Part shown: piece after piece, positions 18,344 through 27,095 of the stretch
How the letters are laid out: the number at the start of each line of letters is the position of its first letter
Numbering within the stretch: position 1 is the first letter of the stretch
NCBI RefSeq assembly: GCF_007747655.1
Contig: NZ_CP036274.1
Span: forward strand, 6,944,001-7,008,000
From: Anatilimnocola aggregata
GTDB lineage: Bacteria; Planctomycetota; Planctomycetia; Pirellulales; Pirellulaceae
Length of the DNA stretch: 64,000 bases
Direction of reading: 5' to 3'
Program-made: the position numbers and the translations under genes
The notes under the pieces: model-generated
What the model was told of the DNA's origin: nothing
The model's input: only the letters and a program-made list of their open reading frames with translations
Database searches by the model: none

Positions 18344-19612
18344 ATGCCTTGCTCACCCCTGTTCAAGCAAATTGCTGTCTCATTCGTCTCCATTGTGTTA
18401 AGCGGATCATTCGTGGCACTAATCGCTGCGGAAGAGCAGTGGAATCAATATCGCGGACCAAATGCCGATGGCACTTCAGCTGCAACTGGTCTGCCGACGA
18501 AGTGGAGCGAAACTGAGAATGTGAAATGGCGTGCGCCGATTCGCGGGAAGGCGTGGTCGTCGCCCGTTGTTTGGAATCAACAGATCTGGTTGACCACGGC
18601 TCCAGCGGACGGAAAAGAACTCTTCGCGATCTGCTTGGATCGCGAAACTGGCAAAGTGTTGCACGATGTCAAAGTATTTGATGTCGCTTCCCCTCAGTAT
18701 TGCCACGACCGCAATAGCTACGCCTCTTGCACTCCGTTTGTCGAAGCCGACCGCGTCTATGTCCATTACGGAGTGCATGGGACCGCATGTCTCGATACCA
18801 AGACGGGCAAAGTGCTGTGGACGCGTAACGACCTGGAATGCAATCACCATCGTGGTGCCGGTTCTTCCCCCATCGTCTGGCAGGACTTGTTGATTTTGAC
18901 CTTCGACGGCTTTGATGTTCAGTACGTCGTGGCACTCGACAAAGAGACCGGCAAGACCGTTTGGAAAACAGACCGGGGCTTTAACTACGGCACCGATAAC
19001 GGGGACGTGATGAAGGCCTATGGCACGCCGCGAGTAGTCGAAGTCGGCGGGCAGTTGGAGTTAGTCAGCCCGAGTGCGGGTTCGACAGCAGCCTACGATC
19101 CACGAACCGGCAAAGAGTTATGGCAAGTAAAGAGTGGCGGGATGAACGCGGCAGGCCGTCCAGTAGTCAGCAAAGACACTGCATTCATCGGCACAGCTGA
19201 TGGTGGCATGCATTTATTCGCCGTCAAGCTCGGCGGTCGTGGCGACGTCACTGGTACCCATGTGAACTGGAAGCTTGCCAAGGGATATCCCCGCTATGCT
19301 TCGCCCATTCTGGTGGATGGATTGTTGTACATGGGGAACGAACAGGGAATTATCACTTGCGTGGATGCCGAAACGGGCGAAGTGAAATATCAGAATCGAC
19401 TCGGCGGGCTATTCATGTCGTCCCCGGTGTATGCGGACGGCAAGCTCTACTTCTTTGCCGAAGAAGGGATCTGCCACGTCATCAAGCCGGGCCCCGAATT
19501 CGTTTCTCTGGCCGAAAACAAGCTTGCCGGCGGCTTCATGGCCAGCCCGGCCATTGCTGGCAAGGCGCTGATCTTGCGCACGAAGGATGCCGTGGTTTGC
19601 GTGGCGGAGTAA
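18344..19612 (+). CDS. Exported PQQ-like beta-propeller protein
   Basis: 422 residues from ATG 18344, chosen because a signal peptide follows (hydrophobic core about residues 8-27, ending AEEQW); an ATG at 18287 would put 19 residues before it. The body is a run of beta-propeller blades with recurring DRETGKVL, DTKTGKVLW, DKETGKTVW, DPRTGKELW and DAETGEVKY motifs, the tryptophan-docking signature shared by PQQ dehydrogenases and BamB. No catalytic dehydrogenase residues are evident, so a scaffold or binding role outside the cytoplasm is more likely than an enzyme. Such proteins are abundant in planctomycetes. The real role is unknown. Confidence 0.83.
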   Translation: MPCSPLFKQIAVSFVSIVLSGSFVALIAAEEQWNQYRGPNADGTSAATGLPTKWSETENVKWRAPIRGKAWSSPVVWNQQIWLTTAPADGKELFAICLDRETGKVLHDVKVFDVASPQYCHDRNSYASCTPFVEADRVYVHYGVHGTACLDTKTGKVLWTRNDLECNHHRGAGSSPIVWQDLLILTFDGFDVQYVVALDKETGKTVWKTDRGFNYGTDNGDVMKAYGTPRVVEVGGQLELVSPSAGSTAAYDPRTGKELWQVKSGGMNAAGRPVVSKDTAFIGTADGGMHLFAVKLGGRGDVTGTHVNWKLAKGYPRYASPILVDGLLYMGNEQGIITCVDAETGEVKYQNRLGGLFMSSPVYADGKLYFFAEEGICHVIKPGPEFVSLAENKLAGGFMASPAIAGKALILRTKDAVVCVAE

Positions 19613-19631
19613 TCCTTCGCAACGTCTGGAA

Positions 19632-20603
19632 TTAGCCGCCCAGATCGGACGGATTAAACGGGTTGCCATCCTCGCGGCGGCAGAAGTTGAGCATGACGGT
19701 GGCAGTAATGTTGTAAGAAACTGTGCGAACGGAGCCATCACCCAAGACGGCATTCATGGCTCCCGGGTGAGCAGATCCGAAACCTTCACGCAGCAACTTC
19801 TGAACGGCTCGGGAACCATCAATGTCGACTGCGGCACTCGGCACGATTGGGTCGCGGAAGGGGGCAAACGTACCGGCCAAGGTCAGGTAGGGGAAATTAG
19901 TTACGTAACCGCCGTTGCTGATGTCACTTTCCGCCGCCCGCGGTTGTGAAAAATAAGATTGAGCGTCCCAGGGACGTTCCGCGACCATCATCGTGTTCGA
20001 GAGACCGTCGGTAATCTCGGCGTAACGGACTGAACTATTCGGCTTAGGTGATGCCGCGGCGATGTCGTAACCCAAATTGAGCGCGCCATCCGTGCCGCCT
20101 GCCAGGGTGCCACGATTGCCGGCGTAATCAAGCTGGGCACGCTTTGGCGAAGGCCCGGTGTACGAGTCGTTTTGAAAACACTCCCAGACTTGGGGCGGCC
20201 GACGGCTGGGGCAAAAGTAGATCTTGACCGGCGTTTCCATAACCGTTTGGTCATCTTTCTCCATGTAGAGAGCCGTTTGCTCGATGTAGGGCATGATTTG
20301 ATAAGTCCACACCCAGGCTTGCCTCGTCATGATTGCCGGCACACCGCTGCTTTCGAACGTTCTCGCCATGCGCGAGCCGCGGCCACCGCTGGGCAGGGCA
20401 TTGTGCGTGTCGTGATGCAATTGAAAACCGAGTCCAATCTGCTTGAGATGATTGCTGCATTGAGTGCGCCGCGCCGCTTCGCGGGCTGCCTGCACAGCCG
20501 GCAACAATAAGGCCACGAGCACTCCGATAATGGAGATGACGACCAACAATTCGACCAAGGTGAACGCTGGCCTTATCAACTGCTTGAGGTTTTCCTTGCG
20601 CAT
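19632..20603 (-). CDS. DUF1559 protein with type IV pilin-like N-terminus
   Basis: 323 residues from ATG 20603, with AGGA eight bases upstream. The N-terminus (RPAFTLVELLVVISIIGVLVALLLPA) is a prepilin-type signal: cleavage is expected before Phe, with Glu at position 5 of the mature protein, leaving a hydrophobic helix. The DUF1559 body follows: AREAARRTQCSNHLKQIGLGFQLHHDTHNALPSGG at its start and a C-terminal SAHPGAMNAVLGDGSVRTVS motif. This family is greatly expanded in planctomycetes; members are thought to be exported pseudopilin-like proteins of unknown function. The lipoprotein gene 67 bp upstream on the same strand is a common partner. Confidence 0.93.
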   Translation of the reverse strand: MRKENLKQLIRPAFTLVELLVVISIIGVLVALLLPAVQAAREAARRTQCSNHLKQIGLGFQLHHDTHNALPSGGRGSRMARTFESSGVPAIMTRQAWVWTYQIMPYIEQTALYMEKDDQTVMETPVKIYFCPSRRPPQVWECFQNDSYTGPSPKRAQLDYAGNRGTLAGGTDGALNLGYDIAAASPKPNSSVRYAEITDGLSNTMMVAERPWDAQSYFSQPRAAESDISNGGYVTNFPYLTLAGTFAPFRDPIVPSAAVDIDGSRAVQKLLREGFGSAHPGAMNAVLGDGSVRTVSYNITATVMLNFCRREDGNPFNPSDLGG

Positions 20604-20670
20604 CAATTCATTCCTGTAACTTCAATCGGCGACTAATTGGAACTGGGCAACAGAAGAGGATAAAAACTTC

Positions 20671-21120
20671 TTACGAGGCCTCTGGTCGATGCCCCATCAC
20701 GAACTTCGCCCGCTTGAATTCCTCATCTGTCATTTGGCGAACGTCTCGCGACATCAGGAGCACGTAACGAACTCCATCCTTTCCGTTCTTTTCGTAGGCG
20801 AGAATCTCGTCGGAGGCGTAACTGCCGACGTTGGCGCCGTAAATAATGACGTACGGCTCGCCGTCGCGCGACGAGACCAGGATTTCCTCGGGGGGTGGGT
20901 TCAGGTTCGCCGAGTGCAGACCTTTGAGCAGCGATTTGATTTCGTCGACATGGCGGGGCGGGTGATGGTCGGCACTCGTGATTATGCCGTACGCCTTAGA
21001 AATATGGCTTAAGTCCGTAGTAGTGTCGTCTTCGTTTGGGGTGTACTTCGTCGCACAGCCACTAAGAACACCAAGTACGAAAAGTACGCAGGCACCTGCG
21101 CGCGAGATCCAAAAAGGCAT
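20671..21120 (-). CDS. Small predicted lipoprotein, partner of the DUF1559 gene
   Basis: 149 residues. The signal peptide ends in a lipobox (VLSGC, Cys near residue 22), so the protein should be lipid-anchored outside the cytoplasm. The remainder is soluble, with a short helical region (HISKAYGIITSADHHPP) and a beta-rich part (GEPYVIIYGANVGSYASDEILAYE). The start has AAGGA eight bases upstream. No catalytic motif is seen and the function is unknown. It comes directly before the DUF1559 gene in the same direction, and the two are probably co-transcribed. Confidence 0.8.
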   Translation of the reverse strand: MPFWISRAGACVLFVLGVLSGCATKYTPNEDDTTTDLSHISKAYGIITSADHHPPRHVDEIKSLLKGLHSANLNPPPEEILVSSRDGEPYVIIYGANVGSYASDEILAYEKNGKDGVRYVLLMSRDVRQMTDEEFKRAKFVMGHRPEAS

Positions 21121-21610
21121 TCCTGCATTCCTTCAGGCTGGATGGCAGAAGGTATCGGTGGGACATGATCGGCGTGAGCAAGCAGAGCCGACCGCAGAAT
21201 GCAGCCGGTGGCAGGGAGAGAGTTGCTGGCGGTAGTCTACAGCAGCCAGCCTATCGAAGCAAAGAAAAATCCGAAGGGTAGTTTGTCGATTAGTCCAACG
21301 CCAAGCGCACAACTAATTTCTTTCGTTTCAGTTTTCCACCGCCCCTGGGCGAAGTGTTTTCCGTTCGCTAAGCTCCTCACTGGTCGCGGTGCGCGCGTTT
21401 GGCGGAACGATGTATCAGACCCTGACGAAGCGGTTTTCCGCCCGTCTTTGATGCCTCATCCCCATTTTGCCCAGCTCTTGTGCAAGGCTGCTACGAAACC
21501 GGGCAAAGTGAGCACTTAATGAACTCTGCAGGACTTGATCGACTCGCGTTAAGTCTTGATGTTCATTGATCTTTCGCACTCTCCCAGCGATTTGCTAGCG
21601 GACTTATGGA

Positions 21611-21626
21611 TTGGCACAGAAGGTGC
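21611..21626 (+). promoter_or_regulatory. Candidate sigma-54 promoter of glnN
   Basis: TTGGCACAGAAGGTGC matches the -24/-12 pattern TGGCAC-N5-TTGC with one mismatch in the -12 half. The invariant GG (21613-21614) and GC (21625-21626) are exactly ten bases apart, as sigma-54 requires. The predicted RNA start near 21638 leaves a leader of about 65 bases before the glnN GTG. Control of a glutamine synthetase by RpoN fits known biology in other bacteria. This is a sequence match, not proof. Confidence 0.55.
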
Positions 21627-21642
21627 GATTCCGCGGGCCCTT

Positions 21643-21658
21643 CGGGGAATCGTCCCCG
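21643..21658 (+). promoter_or_regulatory. Hairpin in the glnN leader
   Basis: CGGGGA (21643-21648) pairs with TCCCCG (21653-21658) around a four-base loop, close to the predicted 5' end of the glnN RNA. It could stabilise the 5' end or be a control element. A known riboswitch fold was not recognised. Confidence 0.4.
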
Positions 21659-21704
21659 GCAGATTTTCGTTTTTTGGGTTTAGGGTTTAAGGGGGTTACG
21701 TCAC

Positions 21705-23885
21705 GTGAGTGGTAGCAAAGCGCGGATGCAGGCCATCGCGGCCGTTACAAGTTACAAGCCATCGTCACCGCCGGTGAACTTCAAGACCGTTTCGTCGAAA
21801 GACGTCTTCGGCGCGAATGTTTTCACGTTGGCAGAGATGCAGGCTCGCTTGCCGAAGCCGGTTTTCAAGTCAGTGAAGAAGACGATCGAAACGGGCTCAC
21901 AGCTCGACAACAGCGTGGCCGATGTGGTCGCGGGAGCCATGCGAGATTGGGCCATCGAAAACGGCGCCACGCACTATGCTCACGTCTTCCACCCGTTGAC
22001 CGGGTTGACCGCCGAAAAGCACGACAGCTTCCTCTCGCCCGACGGCAAGGGTGGCACGGTCGCCGAATTCACCGGCAAGCAACTGATTCAAGGCGAACCG
22101 GACGCTTCCAGCTTTCCCAGCGGCGGCATTCGCGCCACGTTCGAAGCCCGCGGTTACACCGCTTGGGATGTGATGAGCCCTGCCTACATTCTCGAAAACG
22201 AGAATGGCACCACCCTCTGCATTCCTTGCTGCTTCGTCAGCTGGACTGGGGAAGCGCTCGATAAGAAGACCCCGCTTCTCCGCTCGAATAAGGCCTTGAA
22301 TACTCAGGCTCAGCGGATTTTGAAGTTGTTCGGCCACGCCAATCCGACGATTGTTTCGTCGTCGGCTGGTGCCGAACAGGAATACTTCCTGATCGATCGC
22401 AACTTCTTTTACGCTCGCCCCGACCTGCTCAACGCTGGTCGCACCCTGTTCGGCGCTAAGCCTCCGAAGGGCCAAGAGTTTGAAGATCAATACTTTGGTC
22501 ATATTCCTGACCGCGTATTGGCCTGCATGCTTGATACCGAACGCGAGTTGTTCAAGCTCGGCATTCCGGTGAAGACTCGCCACAACGAAGTGGCTCCTTC
22601 GCAGTACGAAATCGCTCCGGTGTACGAAGACGCCAACGTTGCCACGGACCACCAGCAATTGGTGATGCTCACGCTGAAGAAGGGCGCTCAAAAGTATGGC
22701 ATGGAGTGCTTGCTGCACGAAAAGCCGTTCGCCGGCATCAATGGTTCGGGCAAGCACTTGAACTGGTCGCTCGGCAATAGCACGCAGGGTAACTTGCTCG
22801 AGCCAGGCGATAATCCTCACGACAACATGCAGTTCCTGGTCTTTGCCGGAGCTGTGATCCGCGCCGTGCATAAGTTCGGTGGTTTGCTTCGCGCCGTGGT
22901 CGCCACTGCGAACAACGATCACCGCTTGGGTGCCAATGAAGCTCCTCCCGCAATCATCTCGATCTTCCTCGGCGAACAACTGGCCGATGTATTCGAGCAG
23001 ATTCAAAAGGGTGGTGCCAAGTCGAGCAAGGCTGCCGGCACGCTGACCGTCGGTGTCGATACGCTGCCCATCCTGCCGAAGGATGCCGGCGATCGTAACC
23101 GCACCAGCCCGTTTGCCTTCACCGGCAACAAGTTCGAATTCCGTGCTGTCGGTTCGAGCCAATCGATTGGTGGCCCGCTGGTGGCCCTCAACACGATCGT
23201 GGCTGAATCGCTGGACTTCGTTGCTACCGAGCTTGAAAAAGCCACCGGTGGCGATAGCGCCAAGTTGCCTGGTGCCGTGCAGAAGGTTCTGCAAGACATC
23301 ATGGCCAAGCACGGCGCCGTTGTGTTCAATGGCGACGGCTACTCGCAAGCCTGGCACAACGAGGCAGAATCGCGTGGCCTGCTGAATCTGAAGACAACCG
23401 TGGATGCCCTGCCGCAGATCACGACGCCTGAAGTGCTCGCCATGTTCGAAAAATATGGTGTGCTCACCGCTCGCGAAACAACTTCGCGTCAGGACATCTA
23501 CATCGAGCAGTACGTTAAGACTGTCCTCACGGAAGCCAAGTTGACGGTGGAGATCGCACGCACGATGATCTTCCCCGCTGCGGTTCGCTATCAAAGCGAG
23601 TTGGCGGTGACTTGCTCTAACCTGAAGACGCTCGGCTATAGCTTCGACACTGATACGTTGGACACCATCACTAAGTTGGTGAAGGGGTTGCAAGACTCGT
23701 CCACTGCAGTCGAAGAGGCGCTCGGTCACCACAGCAGTAGTCTGCTGGAAGAGGCCAAGCACATCTGTCACACGGTACTGCCGGCCATGCTGAAGGTTCG
23801 TGAATTCGCCGACAAGCTCGAAGGCCTGGTGGCCGACGACCTGTGGCCGCTGCCAACCTATCAGGAAATGCTGTTTATCAAGTAG
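21705..23885 (+). CDS. glnN: Glutamine synthetase type III
   Basis: 726 residues, the large GSIII form. The start is GTG 21705, with AAGGGGG about ten bases upstream. Conserved parts include [47 protein letters not shown] with metal-binding glutamates, [27 protein letters not shown], and [13 protein letters not shown] near the active site. It condenses glutamate and ammonia to glutamine with ATP in the cytoplasm and forms large ring oligomers. The catalytic residues appear intact, unlike the type I homologue that follows. A sigma-54-like promoter precedes it and a stem-loop follows. Confidence 0.96.
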   Translation: MSGSKARMQAIAAVTSYKPSSPPVNFKTVSSKDVFGANVFTLAEMQARLPKPVFKSVKKTIETGSQLDNSVADVVAGAMRDWAIENGATHYAHVFHPLTGLTAEKHDSFLSPDGKGGTVAEFTGKQLIQGEPDASSFPSGGIRATFEARGYTAWDVMSPAYILENENGTTLCIPCCFVSWTGEALDKKTPLLRSNKALNTQAQRILKLFGHANPTIVSSSAGAEQEYFLIDRNFFYARPDLLNAGRTLFGAKPPKGQEFEDQYFGHIPDRVLACMLDTERELFKLGIPVKTRHNEVAPSQYEIAPVYEDANVATDHQQLVMLTLKKGAQKYGMECLLHEKPFAGINGSGKHLNWSLGNSTQGNLLEPGDNPHDNMQFLVFAGAVIRAVHKFGGLLRAVVATANNDHRLGANEAPPAIISIFLGEQLADVFEQIQKGGAKSSKAAGTLTVGVDTLPILPKDAGDRNRTSPFAFTGNKFEFRAVGSSQSIGGPLVALNTIVAESLDFVATELEKATGGDSAKLPGAVQKVLQDIMAKHGAVVFNGDGYSQAWHNEAESRGLLNLKTTVDALPQITTPEVLAMFEKYGVLTARETTSRQDIYIEQYVKTVLTEAKLTVEIARTMIFPAAVRYQSELAVTCSNLKTLGYSFDTDTLDTITKLVKGLQDSSTAVEEALGHHSSSLLEEAKHICHTVLPAMLKVREFADKLEGLVADDLWPLPTYQEMLFIK

Positions 23886-23987
23886 TTCTTTCCGAAAACG
23901 GCGGGACGCCTCGGTCGCAGCTCGTAAATCTCCTCGATTGCTAGTTGCTACACCGATCCGGAACGGATTCCATTGATCACCACATCG

Positions 23988-24028
23988 CGAGCGGGAGCTG
24001 TGCTTTGTTGAGCAGGGCCTCCCGCTCG
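23988..24028 (+). terminator. Stem-loop after glnN, possible terminator
   Basis: CGAGCGGGAG (23988-23997) and CTCCCGCTCG (24019-24028) form a perfect 10-base-pair stem around a 21-base loop, 103 bases after the glnN stop. There is only a weak T-rich tail, so it may be a factor-assisted terminator or a processing site. It would separate glnN from the pseudo-GS gene. Confidence 0.5.
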
Positions 24029-24150
24029 TGCTGTTTACAGTGAATGCAGTACGATCTCTCTAGCCGCTGGCGTTTGCTAGTGGTGCTGGCGTTCCTTTCA
24101 ACAAAAAGGCACGGCTGCTTATTAACTCGTTGTCACTAAAAGGCGTAACT

Positions 24151-25470
24151 GTGACTCCCCGAGAAATTCTTGCTCTGTGTCGTGAAAAAGAAGTGCAGGC
24201 TGTCGACCTGCGCCTGGCTGATCTGAGTGGCGCGTGGCATCATTTGACGATTCCCGTCGCGCGCTTGGACGAAGACGTGTTTGAAGATGGCGTGGGGTTC
24301 GATGGCACTGCCTTGTGGGGTGGCCCGCCGACCAACGAGAGTGACCTGCTCGCGGTGCCCCAGCCAGAAACTGCCTACCTTGATCCCGTCGCAGCTGTGC
24401 CGACGTTGGCCATTCTGTGCAACATTCAAGATCCACTGACTCGTGAGCCATTTTCGCGCGATCCACGCTACATCGCTCAGAAGGCCGTAAACTACTTGCG
24501 CAGCACGGGCTTTGCCGACGAGGCACAGATCGGGCCCAAAGCCCAGTTTTTTGTGTTTGACGAAGCGAAATTTACACAAAGTGGGTCGGGCAGCAGCTGT
24601 CAGGTTTCGGCCGCGACCGAAGTCCATTCGCTGCAGTCCGAGATGCTGCAAGCTCTCAACGATGCGGGGCTAAAAGTCGAAGGCGTTCTGCGCTCGTCAC
24701 AGGCGACGCCGAGCGCTATCGGCCTCGCGCATCAGCCCGTGGTGACGATGGCAGATCATCTGCTCGCCTACAAACACATTATTCGGCACGTGGCTCGACG
24801 TCGGCAAAAGCAGGCTACGTTCATGCCTCAACCGTTGGCCGAAGGGCCAGGAAGCGGGCTGCACACTCACTTATCGTTTTGGAAGAAAGAGCAGCCCATT
24901 TTTGCCGGTCACGGCTATGCGGGGCTCAGCGATACCGGGCTCTATGCACTAGGTGGCGTGTTGCGGCATGCGCCAGCGTTACTCGCGCTCTGCAGTCCGA
25001 CGACGAATAGTTACAAACGATTGGCACCCGGCGGTCAGGGGCCCGTTCATTTAGTCTATTCACAGCGTAATCGTTCAGCAGCGTGCCGCATTCCGGTTTA
25101 CAGTTCGAGCCCCAAGAGCCGCCGTATTGCTTTTCGCTGTCCCGATCCCAGTTGCAATCCTTATCTGGCATTTGCTGCGATCGTCCTCGCAGCCATCGAT
25201 GGCATTCAAACGAAGTTGCATCCGGGTCAACCGTACGAAGGTGACCGACGCTATGCTTCGCCCGCCGAATTGGCAGAGTTGCCACATGTGCCGGCGACAC
25301 TCGACGAAGCCCTGCGCGCTTTGGAAGAAGACCAGGAATTTCTGTTGCGGGACGATGTTTTCACTCCCGACGTCATTCAAACCTGGATCGACGAAAAACG
25401 CCGCAGCGAGATTCAGCCGTTGCGGCTGCGACCGCATCCATTCGAATTCTGCCTGTATTTCGACGTCTAG
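24151..25470 (+). CDS. Type I glutamine synthetase homologue lacking catalytic residues (predicted pseudoenzyme)
   Basis: 439 residues from GTG 24151, where the protein start aligns with GlnA (MTPREILALCREK) and AGG lies eight bases upstream. It aligns along its whole length with GSI, but the active site is gone. The two metal-binding Glu of GPEAEFF are Lys130 and Gln132; the Glu pair of the HHEVAT/QAEID region is Ser182 and Ile190; the flap Glu of PGxEAP is Gln296; the Glu of RIEFR is Ala327. His238 of the GSGxHTH motif remains, as do the NRSA loop, RCPDPS and the C-terminus LRPHPFEFCLYFD. The usual adenylylation Tyr site is Arg. The frame is intact, so this is not a decaying gene. A regulatory or scaffold role, perhaps with GlnN, is an inference. 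Confidence 0.88.
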   Translation: MTPREILALCREKEVQAVDLRLADLSGAWHHLTIPVARLDEDVFEDGVGFDGTALWGGPPTNESDLLAVPQPETAYLDPVAAVPTLAILCNIQDPLTREPFSRDPRYIAQKAVNYLRSTGFADEAQIGPKAQFFVFDEAKFTQSGSGSSCQVSAATEVHSLQSEMLQALNDAGLKVEGVLRSSQATPSAIGLAHQPVVTMADHLLAYKHIIRHVARRRQKQATFMPQPLAEGPGSGLHTHLSFWKKEQPIFAGHGYAGLSDTGLYALGGVLRHAPALLALCSPTTNSYKRLAPGGQGPVHLVYSQRNRSAACRIPVYSSSPKSRRIAFRCPDPSCNPYLAFAAIVLAAIDGIQTKLHPGQPYEGDRRYASPAELAELPHVPATLDEALRALEEDQEFLLRDDVFTPDVIQTWIDEKRRSEIQPLRLRPHPFEFCLYFDV

Positions 25471-25628
25471 CGGCCATTGTTGACCGAGTTCACGGTCCGT
25501 ATTTCAGGATGCACGTTGGAAGTTCTATTCGGCGCTAACTTTAGTTACCAACGATGCTCACTCCTGGCCTAGAATCCTTGGCTTCCGGCGGTTTGTCGCT
25601 CTGATCCTTGTTCGAATCGGGAAGTACC

Positions 25629-26957
25629 ATGACTCAGGCTCTAAAGCGTCGTCGTTTCCTTCTGACCGCAATGGCTACTCCGCTCGTCGCTGCGATGACC
25701 AATCGGAGTCGTGCCGCGCGGGCTGCGGAGCGTGTGAAGTTTAATGCTTCAATCGATGCCAGCTGGCAGGCGGGACTCGACGTGCTCAAGCCCTCGCAGG
25801 TCGAACTCGATCGCGGTTTAGGTTTGCATGCAGAATCTCTGGTTTTCGATTGCTACGGCTTTGCGCCGCGATGTGCGGTCGATGGTGAAGTTATCGCTCA
25901 GGCGGTGGCAGCGGGTGCGTCGGACGAAGAGCTGCAAGACCTGCGCGAAGAAATGGGAATGACTCGCTGCGTGACGAACGAGCAGGAACGCGACGAGTTT
26001 GAACTCGCCTGGCGGGCAGCGGGAGTGACCTGCATTTTCCAGAATGCGGGCGAAGAAGGTCAGAATCCTATTCGGCTCCTCAAACGGTTGGGGCGATTCA
26101 CTTACCTGACCGATCACCTGCGCGAGTTCTTATTCAAAGCGGTTACTCCAGCCGACATTGAACAGGCCAAAAAGGATGGGAAGCACTGCCTGTACTTTAC
26201 CGGTAATGGTGTGCCGATTGCTGGTGAATTCAATTCGGTCCCCGATGAACTGCGACACATCAAGCTGTTTTTTCAGTTGGGCATTCGGATGATGCACGTC
26301 ACCTATAATCGCCGCAATCTGCTCGGTGATGGCTGTGCTGAGCCAGCCAACGGCGGGCTTAGCGATTTGGGCCGGGCAGCGGTGGCCGAGATGAATCGAG
26401 TAGGCGTGATTGTCGATGTCGCGCACAGCGGCTGGCGCACCAGTTTGGAAGCGGCGCAAGCCTCGAAGCTGCCGATGGTCGCCAGTCACACTGCCTGCGA
26501 TGCTGTGAATCATCACATTCGCGCCAAGCCAGTCGAGGTCATCAAAGCGATCTGCGATGGTGGTGGCCTGATCGGCATCTGTTGCATCCCCGCTTTTCTC
26601 GGGGGTAATGGCGACATTCCCGCTTTGATCGAACACATCGACTATGTAGCCAAACGATTCGGCACGCAGCACGTCGGCATCGGCACCGATATTGCTTACA
26701 CCTCAAGCTTGTCGTTTCCCGCGACCCGGCAAATTCCTCCGCGTGGTCCGCGGCGCACACGCTACGAAGCGTTCTGGCCGGAAGGAGCACTTGGCAAACG
26801 GTTCCCGGGCGAGAAATCGCTCGCTTGGACCAATTGGCCGCTCTTTACCGTGGGCTTGGTGCAGCGCGGTTATCGCGACGAAGACATTCGTTTGATTCTC
26901 GGCCAGAACATGCTGCGCGTGTCGCGAGAGTTGTTGAAAAGTCGCGCCGCGAATTAA
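25629..26957 (+). CDS. Exported M19 (renal dipeptidase) family protein with altered metal site
   Basis: 442 residues from ATG 25629, with GGGAAG upstream. The N-terminus KRRRFLLTAMATPLVAAM is Tat-like, so export is likely. The family fold is clear: the TYNRRNLLGDGC segment, GLSDLGRAAVAEMNRVGVIVD, DVAHSG and VASHTACDAV, giving the two histidines of the second metal site, and HVGIGTD near the end. The N-terminal HxD motif (normally D-G/T-H-N/I-D) is replaced by FDCYGF, so one metal site lacks two ligands. The usual enzyme hydrolyses dipeptides, including D-amino-acid ones. Whether this branch is active is uncertain. It stands alone after the pseudo-GS gene. Confidence 0.86.
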   Translation: MTQALKRRRFLLTAMATPLVAAMTNRSRAARAAERVKFNASIDASWQAGLDVLKPSQVELDRGLGLHAESLVFDCYGFAPRCAVDGEVIAQAVAAGASDEELQDLREEMGMTRCVTNEQERDEFELAWRAAGVTCIFQNAGEEGQNPIRLLKRLGRFTYLTDHLREFLFKAVTPADIEQAKKDGKHCLYFTGNGVPIAGEFNSVPDELRHIKLFFQLGIRMMHVTYNRRNLLGDGCAEPANGGLSDLGRAAVAEMNRVGVIVDVAHSGWRTSLEAAQASKLPMVASHTACDAVNHHIRAKPVEVIKAICDGGGLIGICCIPAFLGGNGDIPALIEHIDYVAKRFGTQHVGIGTDIAYTSSLSFPATRQIPPRGPRRTRYEAFWPEGALGKRFPGEKSLAWTNWPLFTVGLVQRGYRDEDIRLILGQNMLRVSRELLKSRAAN

Positions 26958-27095
26958 TACGACGCCCGCTCGAGGCGAGTAATCACTGCGCAGGCAACGC
27001 CGGCAAAGCCTTGACCTGCAATCACAGTATCGTCAGTGAAACAGAAGGCAGGGCCTTTCTTGTTTGATCCCAAGTCGACGAGAATTGCACTCGTG

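Larger units (their letters stand above)
21121..21704. other. Intergenic region upstream of glnN, 584 bp
   Basis: Divergent spacer between the lipoprotein gene and type III glutamine synthetase. No convincing protein frame was found. The right third holds a sigma-54-like promoter and a hairpin, annotated separately. The rest shows no clear repeat or RNA gene by eye; binding sites for a nitrogen activator could lie here but none is obvious. Confidence 0.6.

Noticed and set aside
21897-23771. Long antisense frame of 624 codons opposite glnN
   Set aside because: It lies entirely opposite a clear GSIII gene, reads as a high-Arg/Gly/Gln codon-bias shadow, and has no domain.
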